Shown one piece after another: positions 7,016-14,549 of a stretch of DNA of 19,787 nt; position 1 is the stretch's first letter; each line of letters begins with the position of its first letter. The stretch comes from HGM11788 sp964654945 (GTDB lineage Bacteria; Bacillota; Clostridia; Lachnospirales; CAG-274): assembly GCA_964654945.1 (NCBI GenBank), contig CAZZLN010000037.1, forward strand, positions 1 to 19,787, in the 5' to 3' direction. Both the position numbers and the translations under genes were made by a program. The notes beneath the pieces were generated by a model. It was not told where the DNA came from and did not search any database. It saw only the letters and a program-made list of their open reading frames with translations.

Positions 7016-7933
7016 TTATCTTCTGCAGCTGCAGCCATTATTTCTTCGTTCATTTTCACGTTCGCATCTGCTTTCACGTTCGCATCTGTTCTCACGTTCA
7101 CGTCTTTCTTCACATTCATCTCTTTCAGCAGGAATATTATTACTTACACCTGCTAAAAACTCAGGCTTCTGAGGTGGGGCAAAAACATCCATTGGAAAGT
7201 CTTGGTCAGCAAAGAAATCACAAGGGTCATTAAAGGATTCTTCACATTCATCAGGAATACAGAAGCCTCTTGAGCTTACAACAAGGTTTACAAGTCTGTA
7301 AAGCTTGATAATAGTGAATAAGCCTATTGTAACATTAACTACATCAGCATTGTCAGGGTTTCTGTCCTCATTACAGCAGCAGCATTCGTTAAAGCCGAGA
7401 ACTGCCTTTAATGAAACTGCCTTTGATTCTACCCATACAAAAGGTTCTGCATTCATATTTATTGTTGTGCCTGAACAGTTGAGTATATCTGTTGAAATAG
7501 CAGATTCTGTAGTTGCTGAGCCAAAAAGTGTAACCATTTTGTTAAATACACTGTGAGCCTCTACTGAACAAAGGCTGTCACCGTTTATATCTCTGAATGT
7601 AATTCTGTAGGCAAATACATATTTTAAATCAATATCCCAAAATCCAAGCTTAAAATTACTTGGTGTTTTGCTTACTACAACAACTCTTTCAACTCTTAAA
7701 TTTGTAACTGTTACACCTGCAGCATTAGTAGGAGGAACAATTATTTCACCCTGGTCTACTGTTATTCCGCAATATGATGAGCTGCAGGCTGCCCTTGCAG
7801 GGCCTATTGTACATGGATTAAGACAATCCTGCTGTCTGCATGAATCATAAACTTTCATTGCAATTATACATTCGTCTTTAAGCTTGCTGCTGCTTCCGCT
7901 TACTGAATTTGTGTCAAAATCAAATATTCCCAT
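7016..7933 (-). CDS. Cys-rich protein with a charged Arg/Glu/Cys repeat tail; candidate spore-surface protein
   Basis: I do not recognise a named family. The 305-residue product has no signal peptide. Its N-terminal section (1-70) is Cys-rich, with KVYDSCRQQDCLNPC and CSSSYCG. A middle part of mostly beta-type sequence (about 70-215) contains a CCCC cluster in NECCCCNEDRNPD. After a Phe/Asp/Pro-rich linker comes a tail of about 35 residues made of Arg, Glu and Cys, ending CSCRR. High cysteine and a charged repeat tail resemble spore coat or crust proteins of Firmicutes, which is inference. An upstream ATG at 7945 overlaps the binding site GGAGG, so the ATG at 7933 (spacing five) is used. No convincing sigma-A promoter is seen upstream, compatible with a sporulation sigma factor. 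Confidence 0.72.
   Translation of the reverse strand: MGIFDFDTNSVSGSSSKLKDECIIAMKVYDSCRQQDCLNPCTIGPARAACSSSYCGITVDQGEIIVPPTNAAGVTVTNLRVERVVVVSKTPSNFKLGFWDIDLKYVFAYRITFRDINGDSLCSVEAHSVFNKMVTLFGSATTESAISTDILNCSGTTINMNAEPFVWVESKAVSLKAVLGFNECCCCNEDRNPDNADVVNVTIGLFTIIKLYRLVNLVVSSRGFCIPDECEESFNDPCDFFADQDFPMDVFAPPQKPEFLAGVSNNIPAERDECEERRERENRCERESRCERENERRNNGCSCRR
7054..7107 (-). repeat. Three tandem 18-bp repeats in the charged tail
   Basis: Units at 7054-7071 and 7072-7089 differ only at the last base. A third, at 7090-7107, has several changes. On the coding strand they encode six-residue units of the type RCERES/RCEREN within the C-terminal tail of the Cys-rich protein. Such short in-frame repeats vary in copy number between strains. 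Confidence 0.8.
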
Positions 7934-8023
7934 AATAGCCTCCATATTTATTATAAGATTTCCCTCCCAATAATAGTTTATTTATACAAGGCTTTTTTGT
8001 GATTAAAATAGTTCATAATTTTA

Positions 8024-8052
8024 TTGAACTTATTTCTGATTTGTTGTATAAT
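8024..8052 (+). promoter_or_regulatory. Promoter of trkAH
   Basis: TTGAAC (8024-8029), a 17-bp spacer and TATAAT (8047-8052). The predicted start near 8059 leaves a leader of about 70 bases. It is AT-rich and too short for a full cyclic-di-AMP riboswitch, and no such fold is seen. Confidence 0.78.
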
Positions 8053-8129
8053 TAATATAAATTTAATCAGGGAATTATTTTTAATATATACGAAATACTA
8101 AATATAATAAATATTCTTGGAGGTGAACT

Positions 8130-9488
8130 ATGAACATAATAGTTGTAGGATGCGGAAATGTAGGCTATACCCTTGCTGAACAGCTTAGCAAAGAGGGTAA
8201 TGAAATTACATTAATTGACAATAATTCAGAAAGATTGCAGTTTGTGGTTGATACACTTGACATTCAGGGAGTAGCAGGAAACGGAATAAGCTACAACACT
8301 CTTATGGAAGCCGGCATTGAAGATACTGATTTATTTATTGCAGTTACAAATGAGGACGAAATAAATATGCTTGGCTGTCTTATGGCAAATAAGCTTGGAA
8401 ACTGTAAGACTATAGCAAGAGTGCGTAATCCCGAGTATTATGAGGATATAAAATATATTAAGGACGAGCTTGGTCTTTCAATGACAATTAACCCTGAAAG
8501 AGAGGCTGCAAGAGAAATGGCAAGGCTTATTCAAATTCCATCTGCCATTGATGTTGACAGCTTTGATAAAAGCCGTATTAATATGATTAAGTTTAAGATA
8601 GGCGAAAATTCAATACTGGATGGTATGGCGGTCTGGGACATCAGAACAAAAATAAGTGCTAATATGCTTGTGTGTATAGTTCAGAGAGGAGATAAGGTGA
8701 CTATTCCAAATGGAGCTTTTGTGTTAAAAGCAGGAGATATGGTTTCTTTTATATCCCCAATAAAGGGTCTTTACAGTATTTTTAAAAAAACAGGAGTTAA
8801 GGTTAGAAATATTAAAAATGTTATGATTGCAGGAGGAGGAAGAATTTCTTATTATCTTGCAGAGCTTCTTGCTAAGGCTAAAATCAATGTTAAAATTATA
8901 GAAAAAAATAAAAACAGATGTGAGGTTTTAAGTGAGCTTTTGCCTGAAGCTATGATTATATGCGGTAATGTGACAAATCAGCAGCTTCTTGATGAGGAAG
9001 GCATACATAATACCGATGCCTTTGTGAGTGTAACCGAAATGGACGAGGAGAATATTATGCTTTCTCTCTATGTAAACAAAACCACTGATGCTAAGGTTAT
9101 AACAAAGATTAAAAAAATGACCTTTGAAGAAATTATTCAGGACTTGAATATCGGTTCAATTGTTGACCCTAAAAATATTGTGGCTGAAATTATTATAAGA
9201 TACGTAAGAGCTTTGAAAAACTCAATGGGAAGCAATGTTGAAACATTATACAGATTAAGTGACAATAAAGTTGAGGCTCTTGAGTTTAATGTAAATACCA
9301 ATGCTCCTAAGCTTATTGGCATACCTCTTATGACCCTTAAATTAAAGAAAAATCTTCTTGTATCCGCTATAATAAGAAACGGCAAAACCTTTTTACCCGA
9401 TGGCAAGGATACTATTGAGCTTGGCGACAGAGTTATTATTGTTACTACAAATATGGGGCTTAATGACATAGGCGATATATTGGAATAG
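8130..9488 (+). CDS. trkA: Trk potassium uptake system peripheral subunit TrkA
   Basis: TrkA is the cytoplasmic nucleotide-binding ring that gates the TrkH channel. The 452-residue protein has the full duplicated TrkA_N-TrkA_C layout. The first Rossmann unit has GCGNVG (7-12) with D30 at the end of beta-2. The first RCK_C domain covers about 145-220. The second Rossmann unit starts with GGGRIS (235-240), and a final RCK_C domain covers about 370-450. The second site departs from GxGxxG, which is common in the second half of TrkA. The start follows GGAGGTG at 8119-8125. It is 13 bases upstream of trkH, so the two subunits of one transporter are made from one transcript. It is divergent from the Cys-rich gene. 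Confidence 0.95.
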   Translation: MNIIVVGCGNVGYTLAEQLSKEGNEITLIDNNSERLQFVVDTLDIQGVAGNGISYNTLMEAGIEDTDLFIAVTNEDEINMLGCLMANKLGNCKTIARVRNPEYYEDIKYIKDELGLSMTINPEREAAREMARLIQIPSAIDVDSFDKSRINMIKFKIGENSILDGMAVWDIRTKISANMLVCIVQRGDKVTIPNGAFVLKAGDMVSFISPIKGLYSIFKKTGVKVRNIKNVMIAGGGRISYYLAELLAKAKINVKIIEKNKNRCEVLSELLPEAMIICGNVTNQQLLDEEGIHNTDAFVSVTEMDEENIMLSLYVNKTTDAKVITKIKKMTFEEIIQDLNIGSIVDPKNIVAEIIIRYVRALKNSMGSNVETLYRLSDNKVEALEFNVNTNAPKLIGIPLMTLKLKKNLLVSAIIRNGKTFLPDGKDTIELGDRVIIVTTNMGLNDIGDILE

Positions 9489-9501
9489 AAAGTGTGTTAT
9501 T

Positions 9502-10944
9502 ATGAATTATGGTATTATATTTAATATAGCAGGCTGGGTTGTTATGGTTGAAGCAGTGCTTATGCTTATGCCCGGAATAGTTGCTATTATTTACGGAGAA
9601 AAAAATCACATTGGAATATTTTTTGGCTGTGCGGTTTTGTTCTTTCTTATTGGCAGACTTATGACAATAAAAAAGCCTGCAAACAACAGATTTTATGCAA
9701 GAGAGGGTTTTGTAGCGGTTTCTATCAGCTGGATACTTTTAAGTATTATTGGTGCATTGCCTTTTCTTATAAGCGGAGAAATTTCTAATGTTGACGCTTT
9801 TTTCGAAATCGTATCAGGATTTACAACAACCGGTGCAAGTATTCTGACTGATGTTGAAGCTCTTTCAAAATCTATGCTTTTTTGGAGAAGTTTGTCCCAT
9901 TGGATTGGCGGTATGGGTGTTCTTGTTTTTATACTTGCAATTCTTCCTATGGCAGGGGGTCAGAATATTTATCTTATGAAAGCTGAAAGTACCGGCCCTG
10001 AAGTTGGAAAGCTTGTTCCAAAAGTAAGAAAAACAGCAGGCTATCTCTACATTATATATGTTACACTTTCATTTATTGAGCTTGTGCTTCTGCTTTTAGG
10101 TGATATGCCTCTTTTTGATGCTCTCTGTGATGTTTTCGGCACTGCCGGAACAGGCGGCTTTGGTATTAAGGGTGACAGTCTTGCCGGCTACAGCACATAT
10201 ATTCAAATGGTTACTGCTGTTTTTATGCTGCTTTTTGGTGTAAACTTTAATTTTTATTTTCTCATTATTGCAGGAAAGCTTCGCACAGCACTTGGAATTG
10301 AGGAAGTAAAATGGTATTTCATAATTTATTTTGCAGCAGTTATTGGTATTTTTATAAGTCTTTATAATGCAACAGGTGTTGTTGAAGTTAATATAAAAGA
10401 TGCGGTATTTCAGGTTTCATCAATTATGACAAGCACAGGCTATGCTACTGCTGATTTTGACAAATGGCCTCAGCTTTCAAGGGTAATAATATGTATTATT
10501 ATGTTTATTGGTGCCTGCTCCGGAAGCACAGGAGGGGGAATTAAAGTTGGAAGATTTGTTATTTATTTTAAACAGATTGGAAAACAGCTTTCATTTTTAA
10601 TTCACCCAAGGAGCATTAAAATTCTTAGAATGAACGGAAAAAAAATTGAACATAACACAATAAGAGTCGTAGATACCTATATGCTTGTGTATATTGTTAT
10701 TTTTGCTGTGTCAATGATTATTTTAAGTCTTGATAATTTTGATTTGACAACAACATTTACTGCGGTTTCAGCTACTCTTAACAATATAGGCCCCGGACTT
10801 GGTATGGTTGGACCTACAGGTAATTTTGCGGATTTTTCATTTCTTTCAAAAATTGTTATGATATTTGATATGATTGCAGGCAGACTTGAAATTTTCCCTC
10901 TGCTTGTGCTTCTTTCTCCTGCTGCCTGGAGAAAAAACGGATAA
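9502..10944 (+). CDS. trkH: TrkH family potassium transporter, membrane subunit
   Basis: A 480-residue channel-like K+ transporter of the SKT superfamily, the normal length for TrkH. All four pore-loop filter sequences can be read: SGFTTTGAS (about 105-113), TAGTGGFG (214-221), TSTGYAT (310-316) and NNIGPGLG (427-434). SHWIGGMG (132-139), GSTGGGIKVGR (341-351) and the terminal GRLEIFPLL helix (460-468) are also family landmarks. The partner TrkA is directly upstream. The ribosome binding site is poor (AGTGTG region at 9491-9496), so translation may depend on ribosomes arriving from trkA. A strong hairpin follows the stop. Whether K+ uptake is coupled to Na+ or H+ cannot be told. Confidence 0.95.
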   Translation: MNYGIIFNIAGWVVMVEAVLMLMPGIVAIIYGEKNHIGIFFGCAVLFFLIGRLMTIKKPANNRFYAREGFVAVSISWILLSIIGALPFLISGEISNVDAFFEIVSGFTTTGASILTDVEALSKSMLFWRSLSHWIGGMGVLVFILAILPMAGGQNIYLMKAESTGPEVGKLVPKVRKTAGYLYIIYVTLSFIELVLLLLGDMPLFDALCDVFGTAGTGGFGIKGDSLAGYSTYIQMVTAVFMLLFGVNFNFYFLIIAGKLRTALGIEEVKWYFIIYFAAVIGIFISLYNATGVVEVNIKDAVFQVSSIMTSTGYATADFDKWPQLSRVIICIIMFIGACSGSTGGGIKVGRFVIYFKQIGKQLSFLIHPRSIKILRMNGKKIEHNTIRVVDTYMLVYIVIFAVSMIILSLDNFDLTTTFTAVSATLNNIGPGLGMVGPTGNFADFSFLSKIVMIFDMIAGRLEIFPLLVLLSPAAWRKNG

Positions 10945-10949
10945 ATAAG

Positions 10950-11002
10950 CTGCTCCAAATCAATTAAAAATAAGCTGATTTGGAGCAGTATTTTATATTA
11001 TT
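10950..11002. terminator. Long hairpin terminator between trkH and the MerR gene
   Basis: A perfect 13-bp stem, CTGCTCCAAATCA (10950-10962) with TGATTTGGAGCAG (10976-10988), encloses a 13-base loop and is followed by a T-rich tract on the + strand. The convergent MerR gene stops at 11003, so it may serve both strands. Confidence 0.88.
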
Positions 11003-11806
11003 TTATTTTTCTTTAATCGGAAAAAATATTTCAGTTTCCCACTGTTCGGCAGGAATATTGTCCACATGAGATTTTACGTAGATTTCAAAAGGAGGAGCAG
11101 CAATTTCATAGCCATTTTCATTTATCCATTTTACAAGAGCTGCATATCCCTCGCTAAGTGTTGAATATGCTCCCTTGTGAATTGTTGTTGCACAAAGAGT
11201 TGGTTTTATAATATTATCTGCCTTTTCCTTTTCTGCAACAGATATGCAAACCTCAATATCACTGTTGTTCTCATCAAATTCGTTGTCATGATAAATTGCC
11301 ATTGCCTTGCCTGTAAATGTAAGCTTTTCTTTATTCAGTCTTACAAAAAGCCGGCTGTAATATTTGCCAAAGTCCTCAATTGACATATTCTGACGGCTGC
11401 TTAAAAACGGTATCTCCTGACAGTGTTTAAGCGAAACCTCATAATTATTTGAATAATTCATAAATTCACCTGTCCTTTCAAAATTTCTGATATAGCTCTG
11501 AAATTCTTTAACAATCATTTGTTTATGAGAAATATCAGATTTTAGATTTTCTTCCTGTTGCTTTAATTTTGAAAAGAGTACTCTTTTATCTTTGCATTCC
11601 AGAAATGATTTTATCTCTACAAGGGAAAATCCATATCGTTTAAGCCTGTGAATTACAAGCATATCAGCCATTTGATCTTCATCATAATATCTGTAGCCGT
11701 TATACTTATCTACCTTGCATGGCTTTAGCAGATTAACACTGTCATAATAACGCAGTGTCTTTATACTCACTGAGCATATTTTTGAAAATTGTCCTATTGT
11801 AAGCAT
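11003..11806 (-). CDS. MerR family transcriptional regulator with a GyrI-like effector domain
   Basis: A 267-residue BmrR/TipA-like regulator. The N-terminal MerR helix-turn-helix is clear (LTIGQFSKICSVSIKTLRYYD, then NGYRYYDEDQ and LKRYGFSLVEIKSFL, residues 1-68). A coiled-coil linker covers about 75-110. The C-terminal half ends in the GyrI-like ligand-binding pattern (HKGAYSTLSEGYAALVKWI, then PFEIYVKSHVD and ETEIFFPI). Such proteins bind hydrophobic or cationic compounds and twist over-spaced promoters. Two ATGs are possible: the one at 11812 lies only two bases from AAGGAG, so the one at 11806, with eight bases, is chosen. No efflux gene is adjacent; the most visible target is its own promoter. 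Confidence 0.86.
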   Translation of the reverse strand: MLTIGQFSKICSVSIKTLRYYDSVNLLKPCKVDKYNGYRYYDEDQMADMLVIHRLKRYGFSLVEIKSFLECKDKRVLFSKLKQQEENLKSDISHKQMIVKEFQSYIRNFERTGEFMNYSNNYEVSLKHCQEIPFLSSRQNMSIEDFGKYYSRLFVRLNKEKLTFTGKAMAIYHDNEFDENNSDIEVCISVAEKEKADNIIKPTLCATTIHKGAYSTLSEGYAALVKWINENGYEIAAPPFEIYVKSHVDNIPAEQWETEIFFPIKEK

Positions 11807-11820
11807 ATTCATTTCTCCTT

Positions 11821-11832
11821 AGAATTAATTCT
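11821..11832. repeat. Perfect 12-bp palindrome in the MerR leader
   Basis: AGAATTAATTCT is its own reverse complement and lies between the -10 element and the ribosome binding site of the MerR gene. It has no loop, so a protein site is as likely as an RNA structure. It may be chance in AT-rich DNA. Confidence 0.5.
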
Positions 11833-11838
11833 ATAGTT

Positions 11839-11869
11839 AATATAATCCCTGCCCTAAGGGTAGTGTCAA
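11839..11869 (-). promoter_or_regulatory. MerR-type promoter/operator, likely autoregulated
   Basis: On the minus strand TTGACA (11864-11869) and TATATT (11839-11844) are 19 bp apart, the over-long spacing used by MerR activators. The spacer contains a dyad centred on CCCTTAGGG (11852-11860). Spacing and dyad together strongly suggest the regulator binds here. Confidence 0.72.
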
Positions 11870-11899
11870 TAGTTTTTTCAGATTTTTTATATAAGTTAT

Positions 11900-11934
11900 T
11901 ATAAAAAAAGACTCAATCTTGCGGAATGAGTCTT
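11900..11934 (-). terminator. Terminator of the apgM-ClC transcript
   Basis: The stem AAGACTCA (11909-11916 and 11927-11934) encloses a ten-base loop and is followed on the minus strand by seven T. It starts at the ClC stop codon. Confidence 0.85.
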
Positions 11935-13192
11935 AATCATCTAATTTATTGCCAATATATTCAGCCTTATATTTTGAATTTGAAAATCTTTGTGTATTGT
12001 AAAGGCTGTAATATCCGGAAAGCATATAGCTTATTGATATTGCAAGGAGAAAATAAGGGACTGCATCTATTCCAAAAAGCTCAAGAGCAATAATCAATGA
12101 TGAAAGAGGGCAGTTTGTAACTCCGCAAAATACCGATACCATACCCACAGCCGCAAAAAGCGACGGTGAAACTCCCAGAATATTTCCCATCAGCACACCA
12201 AAGGTTGCACCCACAAAAAATGACGGAACAATTTCTCCTCCTTTAAATCCGCTGCTTAATGTTATGGCGGTAAACACCATTTTAAGTATGAAGGCAAAAG
12301 GCTTAGCTTCTCCATAGTCAACTGCTTTTGCTATAATTTCCATACCTGTTCCCGCATAGTCAAGGCTTCTTACAAGTAATGTGAGAACTGCAATTATTCC
12401 TCCTCCTATTGCAATTCTTATGTATGGATTTTCAAATCTTGATTTAAAAAAATCTCCTGTGCGGTGAAGGATAATACAAAATACAACGCTCACACCTGCA
12501 CAAAGAGAAGCAAATATTATTGTTTTAACAGCTGTTATGCTTGAAAAATCAACAATGCTTGCTATAGTAAATATTTCAGGAACGCTTCCAAGTCTTACTG
12601 CAACAGCACTTGCCATAAGTGATGCTATTGTGCAGGGAACAAGAGCAGAGTAATGCATTGTGCCTACACTTACAACCTCTATAGAAAATATAGATGCTGC
12701 AATGGGAGTTCCAAAAAGTGCAGAGAATGCTGCACTCATACCTGACATTATAAATGTTTTTTTATCAGTTTGACTAAGGTGAAATCTTTTTCCTAAAAAA
12801 TTACCGATACTTCCTCCAATTTGCAGTGCAGCTCCTTCGCGTCCTGCAGAACCTCCGTACATATGTGTTATAACTGTGGATATAAGAATAAGAGGTGTCA
12901 TTTTAATAGGAATATCAACACCTGAATTTATTGATTGAAGCACCAGGTTTGTGCCCTTGTCCTTTTCTGAGCCAAGTGCCTGATAAAGTGCAACAATCAA
13001 TAGACCTGCAACAGGTATAAAAAATATAAGAAACCAGTGATGCTCTCTGTATTCGGTTACAGTTCTAAGACAGTAGGAGAAAAATGCACATACTACACCC
13101 AATGCTATGCCTGTTATAGTTGAGAATAAAACCCATCTCAGCACTTTCCATATTCTATCCAGTATGTGAGATATTATAGCATTGTAATCCAT
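11933..13192 (-). CDS. ClC-family anion transporter, possibly a fluoride/proton antiporter type
   Basis: A 419-residue polytopic protein of the voltage-gated chloride channel family, lacking CBS domains. Landmarks are GGSAGREGAALQIGG (113-127) with the gating glutamate E119, SIFSIEVV with E172 followed by V173, and GFKGGEIVPSFFVGATFG (315-332). In E. coli ClC the residue matching V173 is the proton glutamate E203, so a classic Cl-/H+ mechanism is doubtful. GFKGGE and the position of E119 recall the CLC-F fluoride antiporters. No fluoride riboswitch is seen upstream. The frame extends to an ATG at 13204, but that region contains the GAGGCGG binding site, so 13192 is used. It starts 32 bases after apgM, very likely in one transcript. 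Confidence 0.88.
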   Translation of the reverse strand: MDYNAIISHILDRIWKVLRWVLFSTITGIALGVVCAFFSYCLRTVTEYREHHWFLIFFIPVAGLLIVALYQALGSEKDKGTNLVLQSINSGVDIPIKMTPLILISTVITHMYGGSAGREGAALQIGGSIGNFLGKRFHLSQTDKKTFIMSGMSAAFSALFGTPIAASIFSIEVVSVGTMHYSALVPCTIASLMASAVAVRLGSVPEIFTIASIVDFSSITAVKTIIFASLCAGVSVVFCIILHRTGDFFKSRFENPYIRIAIGGGIIAVLTLLVRSLDYAGTGMEIIAKAVDYGEAKPFAFILKMVFTAITLSSGFKGGEIVPSFFVGATFGVLMGNILGVSPSLFAAVGMVSVFCGVTNCPLSSLIIALELFGIDAVPYFLLAISISYMLSGYYSLYNTQRFSNSKYKAEYIGNKLDD

Positions 13193-13224
13193 AATCCGCC
13201 TCATATTTTTCTGTATTATATTTA

Positions 13225-14430
13225 TTAAATATTAATAAAATATTCCATAATTTTAGGTCCGTTTTCAATAAAGATACCTGTTTGCTTAGCCCCTTTTTCA
13301 CTGTATTCTCCGCCTATTGCAGGATTGCTCTTTTTATAAATCATAAAAGGAATAGGGTCATTTGTATGTGTTTTTAATGCTAAAGGTGTAGCATGGTCAG
13401 GAATAACCATAATTTTGTAATCATCATATTTTTCAAGAGCTTCTTTAACAGGCCCTAAAATCTTTTCATCAATTATTTCAATTGCCTTAACCTTGTTTTC
13501 AATTTCGTGTCTGTGACCGCATTCATCAGGAGCTTCAACGTGGATATATACAAAATCCTGCCCTTTTTCAAATTCCTCAATTGCAGCCTTTGCCTTTCCC
13601 TCAAAATTAGTGTCAATATATCCTGTTGCTCCGGGTACATTTACAACATTCATACCCGAAAACTTTCCAATACCCTTTAAAAGGTCTACTGCTGAAATCA
13701 TAGAGCCTTTTAAGCCATATTTTTCAAAAAACGGAGTAAGGCTTGCTCTGACACCTTCTCCCCAAAGCCACATACTGTTTGCCGGTCTTAACCCTCTTTC
13801 AACTCTTGCCTTATTTACAGGGTGATTTTTTAATAAATCATAGGACTTAACCATTAATTCATAAAGCTTCTTGGCATTTGGATTTTTTGGGATATAGTCC
13901 TTAATAGGCTTTCCGGTAATATCGTGAGGAGGGGTAAGAGGAGCAACATCAGTTGTGCCGTTATTCCATATTAAGCAATGTCTGTAGCTTACGCCGCTGT
14001 AAAGCTTAAATTCATCATTGTCGAGATTGTCTGCGAGATATTCAACAAGGATTTTTGCCTCTTTTGTGCTTATATCATCTGCACAGTAATCAAGAATAGT
14101 CTTATCCTCATAGTTTTCTTCATCTGATAATGTAACAAGATTGCATCTTAATGAAACATCAGTAGGTTTCATATCAATACCGATGCTTCCTGCTTCAAGG
14201 GGAGAACGTCCTGTGTAATAAATCTGCGGGTCATATCCAAGCACAGAAAGATTTGCCACATCAGAGCCGGGCTTCATATTGTCTGCAACTGTTTTTACAA
14301 GACCTATGATACTCTTTTTTGCAAGCTCATTCATATTTTTTTTGTCGGCAGCCTCCATAGGAGTTTTCCCGCCTAATTCTTCAACGGGATAGTCACCCAT
14401 ACCGTCACATAATAATACAAGATATTTCAT
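13225..14430 (-). CDS. apgM: Cofactor-independent phosphoglycerate mutase, archaeal (ApgM) type
   Basis: A 401-residue enzyme of the alkaline phosphatase superfamily that interconverts 3- and 2-phosphoglycerate in glycolysis. Metal-binding D9 lies in LLCDGMGD, and the phosphorylated serine S56 in PGSDVANLS. Further metal ligands are in EAPDECGHRHE and IPDHATPLALKTH near the C-terminus. The length of about 400 is typical of ApgM, not of the 510-residue GpmI. Some bacterial members are annotated as proposed homoserine kinases, so that activity is an alternative; no threonine genes are nearby. The start is the ATG at 14430 after GAGGT. An upstream extension to 14496 would run through the promoter. 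It is divergent from the iron-sulfur flavoprotein gene. Confidence 0.93.
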   Translation of the reverse strand: MKYLVLLCDGMGDYPVEELGGKTPMEAADKKNMNELAKKSIIGLVKTVADNMKPGSDVANLSVLGYDPQIYYTGRSPLEAGSIGIDMKPTDVSLRCNLVTLSDEENYEDKTILDYCADDISTKEAKILVEYLADNLDNDEFKLYSGVSYRHCLIWNNGTTDVAPLTPPHDITGKPIKDYIPKNPNAKKLYELMVKSYDLLKNHPVNKARVERGLRPANSMWLWGEGVRASLTPFFEKYGLKGSMISAVDLLKGIGKFSGMNVVNVPGATGYIDTNFEGKAKAAIEEFEKGQDFVYIHVEAPDECGHRHEIENKVKAIEIIDEKILGPVKEALEKYDDYKIMVIPDHATPLALKTHTNDPIPFMIYKKSNPAIGGEYSEKGAKQTGIFIENGPKIMEYFINI

Positions 14431-14467
14431 ATGTAAATTACCTCTATTCTTAAAAATTTCTAAACAT

Positions 14468-14496
14468 ATTTTAGCATATTTATTTTGAATTTTCAA
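14468..14496 (-). promoter_or_regulatory. Promoter of apgM-ClC
   Basis: On the minus strand TTGAAA (14491-14496), 17 bp and TAAAAT (14468-14473), with TG one base upstream of the -10 (extended -10). Confidence 0.72.
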
Positions 14497-14512
14497 TAGA
14501 TTGTGTTATACT
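14485..14512 (+). promoter_or_regulatory. Promoter of the iron-sulfur flavoprotein gene
   Basis: TTGAAT (14485-14490), 16 bp and TATACT (14507-14512) with an extended -10 TG at 14504-14505. Its -35 directly abuts the -35 of the opposite promoter. Confidence 0.72.
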
Positions 14513-14549
14513 TATTAATATAAAATTAAAGCTTGGAGGGAATATTATT

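Noticed and set aside
7305..7850. Two + strand open frames (83 and 60 residues) inside the Cys-rich protein gene
   Set aside because: They lie antisense, have no start signals, and the opposing frame is well supported by its start and terminator.
7946..8000. Sigma-F/G promoter for the Cys-rich gene (GTATA followed 15 bases later by GG)
   Set aside because: The -10 part does not match beyond GG, and part of the match is a Shine-Dalgarno-like purine run.
8053..8118. Cyclic-di-AMP riboswitch before trkA
   Set aside because: The leader is about 70 bases, AT-rich and lacks GC-rich stems, so a full aptamer cannot fit.
10677..10958. 93-residue - strand open frame at the end of trkH
   Set aside because: Shadow of trkH filter and terminal helix codons, running through the terminator.
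13193..13224. Fluoride riboswitch before the ClC gene
   Set aside because: The gap is 32 AT-rich bases. No crcB-motif core is seen there or upstream of apgM.
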